Assembly (NCBI GenBank): GCA_943789455.1
Contig: CALSUE010000001.1
Span: forward strand, 760,001 to 824,000
Source of the DNA: an uncultured Flavobacteriaceae bacterium
Lineage (GTDB): Bacteria > Bacteroidota > Bacteroidia > Flavobacteriales > Flavobacteriaceae
Reading direction: 5' to 3'
DNA: 64,000 nt
Below the pieces are notes generated by a model. That model was given only the letters and a program-made list of their open reading frames with translations. It was not told the origin of the DNA and searched no databases. The translations under genes were made by a program, and so were the position numbers. Positions within the stretch are counted from its first letter, which is position 1; each line of letters opens with the position of its first letter. Shown here in pieces: positions 39,609 to 49,964 of the stretch.

Positions 39609-40796
39609 ATGAAAATCAAAGAAGTTGTAATTGTATCAGTAGGCAGAACACCAATAGGAAGTTTCTTGGGTAGTCTATCAAAAATCACAGCTCCAAAATT
39701 AGGTGCAATAGCTATTAAAGGTGCCCTAAATAAAATTAATCTTAACCCAAACCAAGTTGACGAGGTTTTTATGGGTAATGTAGTATCAGCTGGTTTAGGT
39801 CAAGCACCCGCAAGACAAGCTGCAATATTAGCTGGCATTTCAGAGACTGTTCCTTGTACAACAATTAATAAGGTTTGCTCTTCCGGAATGAAAGCTATTA
39901 TGTTAGCAGCTCAATCTATAGCTTTAGGAGATGCAACAATTGTAGTTGCTGGTGGCATGGAAAACATGAGCTCAATTCCTCATTACCTTCACGGAAGACA
40001 AGGAACTAAATTTGGCCCCACTACATTAGAAGACGGAATGCAAAAAGATGGTTTGGTAGATGCTTATGACAATGTTGCAATGGGTGTTTGTGCAGATGCA
40101 TGTGCAACTAAATTCGGTTTTTCAAGGGAGGAGCAAGATGCTTATGCAATACAATCTTACCAAAGATCAACTGAAGCCTGGAAATTAGGAAAGTTTTCTG
40201 ATGAAATTATTCCAGTAGAAATACCACAACGAAAAGGCCCCTCTATTTTTATGGATGAAGATGAGGAATATAAAAATGTTAGGATGGAAAAAATCCCTTC
40301 CTTAAGAGCTGCTTTTTCAAAAGACGGAACTGTAACTGCTGCAAATGCATCTACAATTAACGATGGTGGTGCAGCTTTAATTTTAATGTCTGAAGAAAAA
40401 GCACTAGAATTAAATCTTACACCTATTGCCAAAATTAAAAGCTATGCAGATGCCGCCCATGAACCAAAATGGTTTACTACCGCTCCATCAAAAGCAATTC
40501 CAAAAGCCTTAGAAAAAATAGATATGTCTATTGATGAAATAGAGTATTTTGAATTAAACGAGGCTTTTTCTGTAGTAGGATTAGCTAATATGAAAATACT
40601 AGGATTAAAAGATGACATCGTAAATGTTAATGGTGGTGCAGTGTCTTTAGGTCATCCGCTAGGGGTTTCAGGAGCAAGAATAATTATTTCACTACTATCT
40701 GTATTAAAACAAAATAAAGCTAAAATTGGAGCTGCAGGAATTTGCAATGGTGGCGGTGGTGCAAGTGCAATGATTATTGAATCTCTTTTAAAATAA
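39609..40796 (+). CDS. acetyl-CoA C-acyltransferase (thiolase)
   Basis: TINKVCSSGMKAI active-site Cys, NVNGGAVSLGHPLGVSGARI, GICNGGGGASA. Confidence 0.95.
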   Translation: MKIKEVVIVSVGRTPIGSFLGSLSKITAPKLGAIAIKGALNKINLNPNQVDEVFMGNVVSAGLGQAPARQAAILAGISETVPCTTINKVCSSGMKAIMLAAQSIALGDATIVVAGGMENMSSIPHYLHGRQGTKFGPTTLEDGMQKDGLVDAYDNVAMGVCADACATKFGFSREEQDAYAIQSYQRSTEAWKLGKFSDEIIPVEIPQRKGPSIFMDEDEEYKNVRMEKIPSLRAAFSKDGTVTAANASTINDGGAALILMSEEKALELNLTPIAKIKSYADAAHEPKWFTTAPSKAIPKALEKIDMSIDEIEYFELNEAFSVVGLANMKILGLKDDIVNVNGGAVSLGHPLGVSGARIIISLLSVLKQNKAKIGAAGICNGGGGASAMIIESLLK

Positions 40797-40802
40797 AAAA
40801 AT

Positions 40803-41573
40803 ATGCTCTACGGCATTTGTAATTTAAGTATTGTACCTCTTCGATTGGAAGCAAGTGATGCATCAGAAATGGTCTCTCAGATCCTTTTTGGAGAGGAATT
40901 CAAAGTACTTGAAAAAGAAAAAAAGTGGAGTAAAATTGAATTGAGTTTTGATGGCTATATTGGCTATATAGACAATAAGCAATATGAAGTAATAGACGAG
41001 AAAACTTTTAATAATTTATCGAATTCTAAACATTATTATTCGACTGAAATAATAGATTTTGTTACTACAAAAGAAAATCAATTAAGCACTATTTCTATTG
41101 GTTCTAGACTTCCTTTTTACAAGGATCAACACTTTACAATAGGTGCAAAAGATTATTTTTACGAAGGTAATGTATATTCAGAAAAATTGGCAAAAAACGA
41201 AATCATTCGAAAAGCATTTCAATTTTTAAATACACCTTATTTATGGGGTGGAAAAACTCCTTTTGGAATAGATTGTTCTGGTTTTACACAATTAGTTTAC
41301 AAGCTCTGCGGCTATTCTCTTCTCAGAGATGCTAAAGATCAAGCTACTCAAGGAGAAGTTTTGAGCTTTATAGAAGAATCTGAGCCCGGTGACCTAGCCT
41401 TTTTTGACAATGAAGAGGGTAGTATTGTTCATGTTGGAATTATTATGAATGATTACAACATTATACATGCTCACGGAAAAGTAAGAATAGACACATTAGA
41501 TCACAGTGGTATTTACAATGTAGACACCAAAACACACACCCATAAATTAAGAGTAATTAAAAAAATTATATAA
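40803..41573 (+). CDS. C40 family peptidase (NlpC/P60) with N-terminal SH3-like domain
   Basis: PYLWGGKTPFGIDCSGFTQLVYKLCG, DLAFFDNEEGSIVHVGI. Confidence 0.93.
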   Translation: MLYGICNLSIVPLRLEASDASEMVSQILFGEEFKVLEKEKKWSKIELSFDGYIGYIDNKQYEVIDEKTFNNLSNSKHYYSTEIIDFVTTKENQLSTISIGSRLPFYKDQHFTIGAKDYFYEGNVYSEKLAKNEIIRKAFQFLNTPYLWGGKTPFGIDCSGFTQLVYKLCGYSLLRDAKDQATQGEVLSFIEESEPGDLAFFDNEEGSIVHVGIIMNDYNIIHAHGKVRIDTLDHSGIYNVDTKTHTHKLRVIKKII

Positions 41574-41604
41574 AAAAAAGTCAACGTTAGCGTTGACTTT
41601 TTTT
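41572..41604. terminator. bidirectional terminator
   Basis: AAAAAAAAGTCAACGttagCGTTGACTTTTTTT between convergent genes. Confidence 0.8.
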
Positions 41605-41625
41605 ATAACAGGTTAAAACAAATTT

Positions 41626-42870
41626 TTAATCTCTCATTTCTCTGTAAAGGTCTGTAAATTCAGTAGCTTTTTCTTCCATCTCTAAAGTTTGATATATATT
41701 CATCAAAAATTGAACAGTATTTATACTTCTGCTATATTTATCAGCTTTTTCTAAATAAGGTAAAGCTTGTTTATGAACTCCTTTTTGCTTTAACAGTAAT
41801 TCGTCGTACTTATCGAAATCAGATAAATTGTTATTCATTTCATCAACTATTTCTTTTTCCTGATTCATAATAACTATAGCTAAATTTAAATAAGCATCAC
41901 CATAATCCTCTTTTAATTCAATTGCTTTCTCATAATTTTTCCTAGCCTCCTCGACCTTACCATCATTAAAACTAATCACACCTAAATTAAAAAACAATTG
42001 AGGGTTATTTGGGTCTATACTTATAGCTAGCTCAATAAGCTCTCCATACTTTTCCATATTTTTTAATTGGAAATAGATATCTGCATGGGTTAAAATTAAA
42101 TTAATATCTTTTGGATACGCTTTTCTCGCTTCACCAACTGCTACTAATGCTTCTTCGATTTTTCCTTGGCTTTTTAGGATGTAAGCCACATTCTTAATAA
42201 TATCTCCAGTTTTTGATTCAGTTAATTCATTAACTGGATCCTTGTAAAGACCTAATTTAACTTGTAAATCTCTATTCTTTTCATCTCCAAGATCTTCTTT
42301 CTCATCTGAAGACTTATTTGTCGCATAGTATATTTTAGATATTCCAGTGTACCCAATGTCTTGTAATTCTTTGTAATATTTTAAAGAATTATCATAGTCT
42401 TTCGCTAGGCTTGAACTTACTGCTGCATTATATATAAAAATGGTGTCTGCCTTACTCAATTGATAGGTCAAATAAAAACTATCAGATGCGTTCTTATAGT
42501 CTTGGCCTGTGTATTGGTCACTTGCTAATTGGTAAACTTCTTGTACCATTTGATTTTGAAGCGTAGTTCCCATTTCAGTATACCTCATTTTACCAGTTTC
42601 ATTCTCAAAATTAAATAAGTTTTCAAAAGCATTCGCTGCAGTTTTAAAATCTTTTTTTCCGTAAAAAGCTTGAGCTTTTAAGAAATAGAACTTTCCTTTA
42701 ATTTTATCATCCATGTTTGCAATTAGAGATTGAGCCGAACTTATGGCTGTTATTGCTGTTGGATAATCTTTAATTTTTAAAGCCTTTTCTGCTGCTTTTA
42801 ATTCATTTTTTTGGGCAAAAGTGGAGAGGGTTGCTAATCCAAATGCTAATGCTAATACCTTCGTTTTCAT
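41626..42870 (-). CDS. tetratricopeptide repeat protein with signal peptide
   Basis: MKTKVLALAFGLATLSTFAQ; TPR units such as PQLFFNLGVISFNDGKVEEARKNYEKAIELKEDYGDAYLNLAIV. Confidence 0.88.
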   Translation of the reverse strand: MKTKVLALAFGLATLSTFAQKNELKAAEKALKIKDYPTAITAISSAQSLIANMDDKIKGKFYFLKAQAFYGKKDFKTAANAFENLFNFENETGKMRYTEMGTTLQNQMVQEVYQLASDQYTGQDYKNASDSFYLTYQLSKADTIFIYNAAVSSSLAKDYDNSLKYYKELQDIGYTGISKIYYATNKSSDEKEDLGDEKNRDLQVKLGLYKDPVNELTESKTGDIIKNVAYILKSQGKIEEALVAVGEARKAYPKDINLILTHADIYFQLKNMEKYGELIELAISIDPNNPQLFFNLGVISFNDGKVEEARKNYEKAIELKEDYGDAYLNLAIVIMNQEKEIVDEMNNNLSDFDKYDELLLKQKGVHKQALPYLEKADKYSRSINTVQFLMNIYQTLEMEEKATEFTDLYREMRD

Positions 42871-42895
42871 CTTAAATTATTTATTTTTTTAATAG

Positions 42896-45445
42896 TTATT
42901 CTTGGTTATCGTTTGTTATATTATCAGTTTCAGAAGTGTTATCAGTTTCAGAAGTGTTATCACCTTCATCTGAAGCAGCTTCTACAATTCCTTCTTCATC
43001 AGTATCTTCCTCATGCATTACCTTTGCTACTGCAGCAATACTGTCTGAATCTTTAATATTGATTAATTTCACCCCTTGTGTAGCTCTACCCATTACACGT
43101 AAATCTTCAACTGCCATTCGTATTGTAATCCCTGATTTATTAATGATCATTAAATCATTGGAATCATCTACATTTTTGATGGCTACTAAATCACCAGTCT
43201 TTTCAGATATATTTAAAGTCTTTACACCTTTACCTCCTCTATTAGTTACTCTGTAATCCTCAAGTTTAGAGCGTTTACCATAACCTCTTTCAGAAACTAC
43301 TAGGATATTACTTTCCATATCATTTACAGCAACCATACCAATTACTTCATCATTTTCATGAGCCAAAGTAATTCCTCTTACCCCTGAGGCAGTTCTTCCC
43401 ATTGGTCTTGTTTTTGCTTCTTCAAAACGAATAGATTTACCAGACTTCAACGCTAACATTACCTGACTATCTCCAGATGTTAATTTAGCTTCAAGTAACT
43501 CATCTCCTTCTCTAATAGTAATGGCATTAATCCCATTAGTTCTAGGTCTAGAATATTGTTCTAGAGATGTTTTCTTTACTTGACCTTTTTTGGTGGCCAT
43601 TATTACATAATGGTTATTAATGTACTCTTCATCTTTGAGGTCTTGCGTCACTAAAAATGCTTTAACCTTGTCATCTTGCTCTATGTTTATCAAATTTTGC
43701 ATTGCTCTTCCTTTAGAGTTTTTACCTCCTTCTGGAATCTCATAAACACGCATCCAAAATACTTTACCTTTTTGAGTGAAGAACAACATGTATTGGTGAT
43801 TAGTTCCCACAAATAAATGTTCTAGAAAGTCTTCATTTCTAGTTGCTACTCCTTTTTGACCTCGCCCTCCTCTATTTTGAACTTTATATTCATCAAGGTT
43901 TGTTCTTTTTAAGTATCCAGCATTTGAAATAGTAACTACAACCTTAGTATTAGGAATCATATCTTCAATACTCATATCTCCTCCAGCATACTCAATTAGT
44001 GATCTTCGCGCATCGCCATATTTATCTCGAACAGCTACTAATTCATCAGTTATGATTTGATAACGTCTAGACTCATTGTCTAAAATATCTTTCAAATCAA
44101 TGATAGTTTTCATAATTTCATCAAACTCAGCCCTTAGCTTATCTTGCTCAAGACCAGTTAACTGACGTAACCTCATCTCAACTATCGCTTTAGCTTGAAT
44201 TTCGGTTAATTCAAACCTTGCAATTAAACTTTCACGAGCAAGATCTGCATTACTAGATCCTCTAATAATTTTTATAACTTCATCAATATTATCAGAAGCG
44301 ATTATTAAGCCCTCTAAAATATGAGCTCTTGATTCAGCTTTTTTTAGTTCAAATTTTGTCCTTCTAACAACTACTTCATGTCTATGTTCAACAAAATAAT
44401 GAATTAACTGTTTTAAGTTTAGTTGTTCTGGACGACCATTAACCAGTGCAATATTATTGACGCTAAAAGAAGTTTGTAAACCTGTGTATTTGTATAATTT
44501 ATTTAAAACAATATTAGGAATAGCATCACGTTTTAATATGTACACAATTCGCATTCCATTTCTATCAGATTCATCTCTAATATTTGAGATTCCTTCTAAT
44601 TTTTTATCATTAACTAATTCAGCAGTTTTTTTAATCATTTCTGCTTTATTGACCTGATAAGGAATTTCGGTAACTATAATACATTCTCTTCCTTTAACTT
44701 CTTCAATTACAGCTTTAGCACGCATGACTATTCTACCTCTTCCAGTATGAAAAGCATCTTTCACCCCTTCGTATCCATAAATTATCCCTCCTGTTGGAAA
44801 ATCTGGGGCTTTTACATGCTCCATTAATTCATCGATCTCAATATCTCTGTTTTGAATGTATGCCAATGTTCCATTCACAACTTCAGTTAAATTATGAGGG
44901 GCCATATTTGTTGCCATACCTACAGCTATACCTGAAGCACCATTTACCAAAAGATTTGGAATTCTTGTAGGTAGAACGGTTGGTTCGTGAAGCGTATCAT
45001 CAAAATTAAGTCTATGATCTACAGTATCTTTTTCTATATCTGATAACATATCCTCAGATATTTTCTGCATTCTAACTTCAGTATATCGCATTGCTGCAGG
45101 GCTATCTCCATCAACAGAACCAAAATTCCCTTGACCATCAACCATCATATAACGAACACTCCAGTTTTGTGCCATACGAACCATAGAATCGTAGACTGAG
45201 GTATCTCCATGTGGATGATACTTACCCAAAACTTCTCCTACAATTCTTGCAGATTTTTTGTATGATCCAGTGGCTTTAATACCTAACTCATGCATTCCGT
45301 ACAAAACTCTCCTATGAACGGGTTTTAAACCATCTCTTACATCGGGTAATGCTCTTGAGACTATCACGGACATTGAATAATCAATATATGCAGATTTCAT
45401 CTGCTCTTCTATGTTAATAGGAATCAACTTTTCTCCCTCTGCCAT
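42896..45445 (-). CDS. gyrA: DNA gyrase subunit A
   Basis: [40 protein letters not shown] catalytic Tyr; C-terminal GyrA-box [10 protein letters not shown]. Confidence 0.97.
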   Translation of the reverse strand: MAEGEKLIPINIEEQMKSAYIDYSMSVIVSRALPDVRDGLKPVHRRVLYGMHELGIKATGSYKKSARIVGEVLGKYHPHGDTSVYDSMVRMAQNWSVRYMMVDGQGNFGSVDGDSPAAMRYTEVRMQKISEDMLSDIEKDTVDHRLNFDDTLHEPTVLPTRIPNLLVNGASGIAVGMATNMAPHNLTEVVNGTLAYIQNRDIEIDELMEHVKAPDFPTGGIIYGYEGVKDAFHTGRGRIVMRAKAVIEEVKGRECIIVTEIPYQVNKAEMIKKTAELVNDKKLEGISNIRDESDRNGMRIVYILKRDAIPNIVLNKLYKYTGLQTSFSVNNIALVNGRPEQLNLKQLIHYFVEHRHEVVVRRTKFELKKAESRAHILEGLIIASDNIDEVIKIIRGSSNADLARESLIARFELTEIQAKAIVEMRLRQLTGLEQDKLRAEFDEIMKTIIDLKDILDNESRRYQIITDELVAVRDKYGDARRSLIEYAGGDMSIEDMIPNTKVVVTISNAGYLKRTNLDEYKVQNRGGRGQKGVATRNEDFLEHLFVGTNHQYMLFFTQKGKVFWMRVYEIPEGGKNSKGRAMQNLINIEQDDKVKAFLVTQDLKDEEYINNHYVIMATKKGQVKKTSLEQYSRPRTNGINAITIREGDELLEAKLTSGDSQVMLALKSGKSIRFEEAKTRPMGRTASGVRGITLAHENDEVIGMVAVNDMESNILVVSERGYGKRSKLEDYRVTNRGGKGVKTLNISEKTGDLVAIKNVDDSNDLMIINKSGITIRMAVEDLRVMGRATQGVKLINIKDSDSIAAVAKVMHEEDTDEEGIVEAASDEGDNTSETDNTSETDNITNDNQE
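42923..42958 (-). repeat. 18-bp perfect tandem duplication in the gyrA 3' end
   Basis: atcagtttcagaagtgtt x2, encoding repeated DNTSET in the acidic tail. Confidence 0.9.
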
Positions 45446-45605
45446 ACCTTGCTTTTATTGTTTAATTTTAACTGTTTTACTTATAATTAGCAAGATACTA
45501 TAAATCCTATTTTCAGCAAAGGTTTTAGTGCCTGAAAAGCCCATAGTTATTAACATTTATTGATAAAATTTACAGTTGATTTATACCCTTGATTTACAAG
45601 CCTTT

Positions 45606-45662
45606 CTGATCCAATTTCGAGGGTCAAATTGTCAGTTTATAATTGATGGCATTCTTTTTGTA
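45606..45662 (+). promoter_or_regulatory. inverted repeat plus sigma54-like -24/-12 motif upstream of clpC
   Basis: CTGATCCAATTTcgagggtcAAATTGTCAG (45606-45635), then TGGCAttctttTTGTA (45647-45662) matching TGGCAYR-N4-TTGCW except C to T. Confidence 0.4.
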
Positions 45663-45710
45663 TTTTATAAAGCAAAAAAGGTTAAATTTACAATAAAGAA
45701 AAAGCGATAT

Positions 45711-48278
45711 ATGGACGATAATTTTTCACCAAAGGTAAGAGATGTAATCACATTTAGTAAAGAAGAGGCACTAAGATTAGGTCATGATTTCATCGGAACT
45801 GAACATTTACTTCTAGGATTAATTCGAAAAGGAGACGGTAAAGCAATAGAAATATTACTTACTTTTCAAATTGATTTAGAATTGGTGAGAAAAAAGCTTG
45901 AATTACTTAACCCAGCAGCTCCATCAATCCTTGAAGGTAATAAGAAAAAAAGCCTTCATTTAACGAGACAAGCAGAAAAAGCTTTAAAAACAACTTTTTT
46001 AGAAGCCAAATTATATCAAAGTGAAGCTATAGATACAGCTCACTTATTGCTATGTATTTTAAGAAATGAAAATGATCCATCAACAAAATTATTAAACAAA
46101 TATGATGTTGATTATGACCAGGCCAAAACTTTATACAAAGAACTTCATACTGATAGTGATGATAATGATTTACCATCAAATCCAATTTCAGAAACTCCTT
46201 CAGATGATAGTGAGTTTGCTTCAGAAAAATCTAATCCTTATGATCAATCTCAAAAAAGCAAAGTCAGCAAGAAGTCTAAAACCCCAGTATTAGATAATTT
46301 TGGAAGAGATTTAACTTTTTTAGCTGAAACTGGAAAATTAGATCCTGTTGTTGGACGGCATAAAGAAATAGAACGTGTGTCTCAAATTTTGAGTAGACGA
46401 AAAAAAAATAATCCCATGTTAATTGGTGAGCCAGGAGTTGGTAAATCTGCCATTGCTGAAGGACTTGCGCTAAGGATTATTAATCGGAAAGTATCTCGAA
46501 TTCTTTTCAATAAAAGAATTGTTTCTTTGGATTTAGCAAGTTTAGTAGCTGGCACAAAATACAGAGGCCAATTTGAAGAACGCATGAAAGCATTAATGAA
46601 TGAGCTTGAAAAAAATGATGATATTATTTTATTTATAGATGAGATTCATACAATAGTTGGTGCCGGAGGTGCCACAGGTTCTTTAGATGCATCAAATATG
46701 TTAAAGCCCGCTTTAGCTAGAGGTGAGATTCAATGTATTGGAGCTACCACACTTGACGAATACAGAACAAATATTGAAAAAGATGGTGCTCTAGAAAGAC
46801 GTTTTCAAAAAATAATTGTAAATCCTACTAGCGTTGAAGAAACCGTACAAATACTAAACAATATCAAAGAAAAATATGAGGTTCATCATCATGTAAATTA
46901 CACCGATGAAGCAATTAAAGCTTGTGTAAAGCTGACCAATAGATACATGACTGATAGATATTTGCCTGACAAAGCAATTGATGCATTGGATGAGGCAGGT
47001 TCTAGAATTCATATCACAAGTATTGTAGTTCCTGATCAAGTACTGGAGTTAGAAAAGCAATTGATGGTTGTTAGAGAACGAAAAACCAAAGCTGTAAATG
47101 GTCAAAAATATGAAGAGGCAGCAAAATTACGTGATGATGAAAAGAACATTGAAGCTGCATTGCATTCTGCTCAACAACAATGGGAAGACGATTCAAAATT
47201 AAACAGAGAGCTTGTTACTGAAGATAATGTTGCTGAAGTTGTATCTATGATGACAGGCATTCCTGTAAATAGAGTTGCTGAAGCGGAAAGCCATAGGTTA
47301 GGTGAATTACCTCAAATGATTAAAGGAAAAGTAATTGGGCAAGATGAAGCTGTATCTAAGGTTGTAAAAGCAATTCAACGAAATAGAGTTGGGTTAAAAG
47401 ACCCAAATAAACCCATAGGTTCTTTTATCTTCTTAGGACAAACAGGTGTTGGAAAAACACAATTAGCTAAAGTGTTAGCGCGTGAATTATTTGATTCTGA
47501 AGATTCTTTAATAAGAATAGACATGAGCGAATACATGGAAAAATTTGCAATTTCTAGATTAATTGGTGCACCTCCAGGGTATGTTGGTTATGAGGAAGGT
47601 GGTCAATTAACAGAAAAAATTCGCAGAAAACCATATGCAGTAGTTTTATTAGATGAAATTGAAAAAGCACATCCAGATGTGTTTAACATGTTGTTACAAA
47701 TTTTAGATGATGGGCACATAACTGATAGTTTAGGAAGAAAAATTGATTTCAGAAACACGATCATTATTATGACTTCTAATATTGGAGCTCGTCAATTAAA
47801 AGATTTTGGTACTGGTGTTGGTTTTGGTACTTCCGCTAGAAAAAATCAATCAGATGAACACGCTAAAGGAATTATTGAAGGCGCTTTAAAAAAATCATTT
47901 GCTCCTGAATTTTTAAACAGGATTGATGATGTAATTGTTTTTAATGCTTTAGAAAGAGAGGATATTCATTCAATTATAGATATTGAACTTGATAAATTAC
48001 TTCATAGAATCCTTGATTTGGGCTATACATTAAAGCTAAGCGATAAAGCAAAAGATTATATAGCTGACAAAGGTTTTGATAAAAAGTATGGAGCACGTCC
48101 TCTAAAGAGAGCTATTCAAAAATATATTGAAGATGCTCTAGCAGAAGAAATTGTGAATTCTAAATTGACAGAGGGAGATACAATTACTATGGATTTAGAT
48201 GAGCAAAAAAATGATCTTACCATAAAAATAAAAAAGGGAAAGAAAGTTAAAGAGAAAAAAACAGAGGCTAAAGACTAA
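45711..48278 (+). CDS. clpC: ATP-dependent Clp protease ATP-binding subunit ClpC
   Basis: MDDNFSPKVRDVITFSKEEALRLGHDFIGTEHLLLGLI N-domain repeats; Walker A GEPGVGKSAIAEG and GQTGVGKTQLAK; UVR-like EKQLMVVRERKTKAVNGQKYEEAAKLRDDEK. Confidence 0.96.
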   Translation: MDDNFSPKVRDVITFSKEEALRLGHDFIGTEHLLLGLIRKGDGKAIEILLTFQIDLELVRKKLELLNPAAPSILEGNKKKSLHLTRQAEKALKTTFLEAKLYQSEAIDTAHLLLCILRNENDPSTKLLNKYDVDYDQAKTLYKELHTDSDDNDLPSNPISETPSDDSEFASEKSNPYDQSQKSKVSKKSKTPVLDNFGRDLTFLAETGKLDPVVGRHKEIERVSQILSRRKKNNPMLIGEPGVGKSAIAEGLALRIINRKVSRILFNKRIVSLDLASLVAGTKYRGQFEERMKALMNELEKNDDIILFIDEIHTIVGAGGATGSLDASNMLKPALARGEIQCIGATTLDEYRTNIEKDGALERRFQKIIVNPTSVEETVQILNNIKEKYEVHHHVNYTDEAIKACVKLTNRYMTDRYLPDKAIDALDEAGSRIHITSIVVPDQVLELEKQLMVVRERKTKAVNGQKYEEAAKLRDDEKNIEAALHSAQQQWEDDSKLNRELVTEDNVAEVVSMMTGIPVNRVAEAESHRLGELPQMIKGKVIGQDEAVSKVVKAIQRNRVGLKDPNKPIGSFIFLGQTGVGKTQLAKVLARELFDSEDSLIRIDMSEYMEKFAISRLIGAPPGYVGYEEGGQLTEKIRRKPYAVVLLDEIEKAHPDVFNMLLQILDDGHITDSLGRKIDFRNTIIIMTSNIGARQLKDFGTGVGFGTSARKNQSDEHAKGIIEGALKKSFAPEFLNRIDDVIVFNALEREDIHSIIDIELDKLLHRILDLGYTLKLSDKAKDYIADKGFDKKYGARPLKRAIQKYIEDALAEEIVNSKLTEGDTITMDLDEQKNDLTIKIKKGKKVKEKKTEAKD

Positions 48279-48279
48279 T

Positions 48280-48309
48280 AAAAAACCCAAGCAATTGCTT
48301 GGGTTTTTT
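48280..48309. terminator. bidirectional terminator between clpC and hutH
   Basis: AAAAAACCCAAGCAATTGCTTGGGTTTTTT palindrome. Confidence 0.8.
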
Positions 48310-48344
48310 AATTTTATACTAATAGCATTATGTTTATTTAGCAC

Positions 48345-49850
48345 TTAGAATAATTCATTAGCATCAATCTCCATCGCATTGATGAAATTAGACGCATTTT
48401 TGATATCATCAAACATGACTCTATCCTCTAAAACTATAGCAACATCTTTCCTAAATGAGTTTACAAATGACTCTAAAAATGGTGAGCTCTTCAATTTTCC
48501 AAAAGACAATCCTTGGGAAGCTGTAAATAATTCAATAGCTAATACAGTTTGAATATTATCAATTACTTTTTTACATTTAGTTGCTCCGTTGGCTCCCATA
48601 CTCACGTGATCTTCTTGCCCATTACTTGATTCTATAGAATCCACACTAGATGGCGTTGCATATTGTTTGTTTTGACTTACAATGCTTGCAGCGGTATATT
48701 GCGGAATCATAAAACCACTATTTAAGCCAGGATTAGAAACCAAAAATGGAGGCAAATGTCTATGCCCAGAGACTAACTGATAGGTTCTACGTTCAGAAAT
48801 ATTTCCTAACTCTGCCATGGCTATGGCTAAAAAATCTAATGCCAATGCAAGAGGCTGACCATGAAAATTTCCTCCAGAAATGATCTGATCTTCTTCTACA
48901 AAAATATTAGGATTATCAGTAACTGAATTTATTTCAGTTAGAAAGGTTTTTGTTACAAATTTAATTGTGTCTTTGGTAGCTCCATGAACTTGTGGAATAC
49001 AACGAAATGAATAAGGGTCTTGAACATGTGATTTTTCTTGATTAATAAGATGGCTATCCTCTAAAAACTGCCTTACTCTTTTTGCGGTCTTTACTTGACC
49101 ATTATGAGGTCGAACTAAATGAACTAATTCATTAAACGGTTCTATTCTTCCATCAAAAGCTTCTAAAGAAAGTGTTCCTATTAAATCCGACAAGTAAGAA
49201 AGTTTGTGTGCATTTAATAAATTGTAAATTCCGAAAGCCGACATAAATTGAGTCCCATTTAATAAAGCCAAACCTTCTTTAGATTGAAGCTTAATTTTGT
49301 CCCAATTAAAGTGATCTAAAATTTCTTTCCCAGAAACTCTATGATCATTAAATTTTACTTCACCCAACCCAATTAGTGGCAGAGCTAAATGAGCTAAAGG
49401 AGATAAATCTCCGGAAGCACCTAGAGAACCTTGCTCATAAATTACTGGAAAAATATTATTATTGTAAAAATCGATTAAACGATTCACAGTTGCTAATTGT
49501 ACTCCGGAATGACCATAACTTAAAGATTGTATTTTTAACAGCAACATCAATTTAATAATTTCATTTGGAACCTCATCTCCTGTTCCGCAAGCATGACTCA
49601 TTACTAAATTTTCTTGTAGTTTCTGTAAATTTTCTCCTTTAATTTCTACATTGTATAGCGCACCAAATCCAGTATTAATTCCATAAATAGGCTTTACTAC
49701 TGAAGACATTTTATCGTCTAAATAGGCCCTACATTTTTGTATACGTTCTTTTGCACTTTCAGAAAGCGAAAGCTTTTTATCATGTGCTAATATGTCCTGT
49801 ATAATACTAAGATCTAATGGATTAGAGTCTATTACGTGTGTTGCAGCCAT
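48345..49850 (-). CDS. hutH: histidine ammonia-lyase
   Basis: MIO motif GSLGASGDLSPLAHL; substrate-selectivity residues in VMSHACGTG (SH type); PQVHGATKDTI. Confidence 0.88.
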   Translation of the reverse strand: MAATHVIDSNPLDLSIIQDILAHDKKLSLSESAKERIQKCRAYLDDKMSSVVKPIYGINTGFGALYNVEIKGENLQKLQENLVMSHACGTGDEVPNEIIKLMLLLKIQSLSYGHSGVQLATVNRLIDFYNNNIFPVIYEQGSLGASGDLSPLAHLALPLIGLGEVKFNDHRVSGKEILDHFNWDKIKLQSKEGLALLNGTQFMSAFGIYNLLNAHKLSYLSDLIGTLSLEAFDGRIEPFNELVHLVRPHNGQVKTAKRVRQFLEDSHLINQEKSHVQDPYSFRCIPQVHGATKDTIKFVTKTFLTEINSVTDNPNIFVEEDQIISGGNFHGQPLALALDFLAIAMAELGNISERRTYQLVSGHRHLPPFLVSNPGLNSGFMIPQYTAASIVSQNKQYATPSSVDSIESSNGQEDHVSMGANGATKCKKVIDNIQTVLAIELFTASQGLSFGKLKSSPFLESFVNSFRKDVAIVLEDRVMFDDIKNASNFINAMEIDANELF

Positions 49851-49964
49851 AAAGATTAGTTAACGTTGTAAAAATCAACAAACGATGTTGATTATGCAAC
49901 AAATTTTAACAATTTTTCTATTCAAATAGTATTTATCTTTGAGAAAGTTTAAATTTTTTTATTA

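Noticed and set aside
40157-40432. 91-aa minus-strand ORF inside the thiolase
   Set aside because: Shadow ORF; the thiolase frame has all catalytic motifs.
42936-43256. 106-aa plus-strand ORF antisense to gyrA
   Set aside because: Shadow ORF driven by codon bias of gyrA.
45576-45710. N-terminal extension of clpC in the ORF track
   Set aside because: Hydrophobic, non-conserved-looking extension; MDDNFSPKVRDV at 45711 is the canonical ClpC start, and the upstream region looks regulatory.
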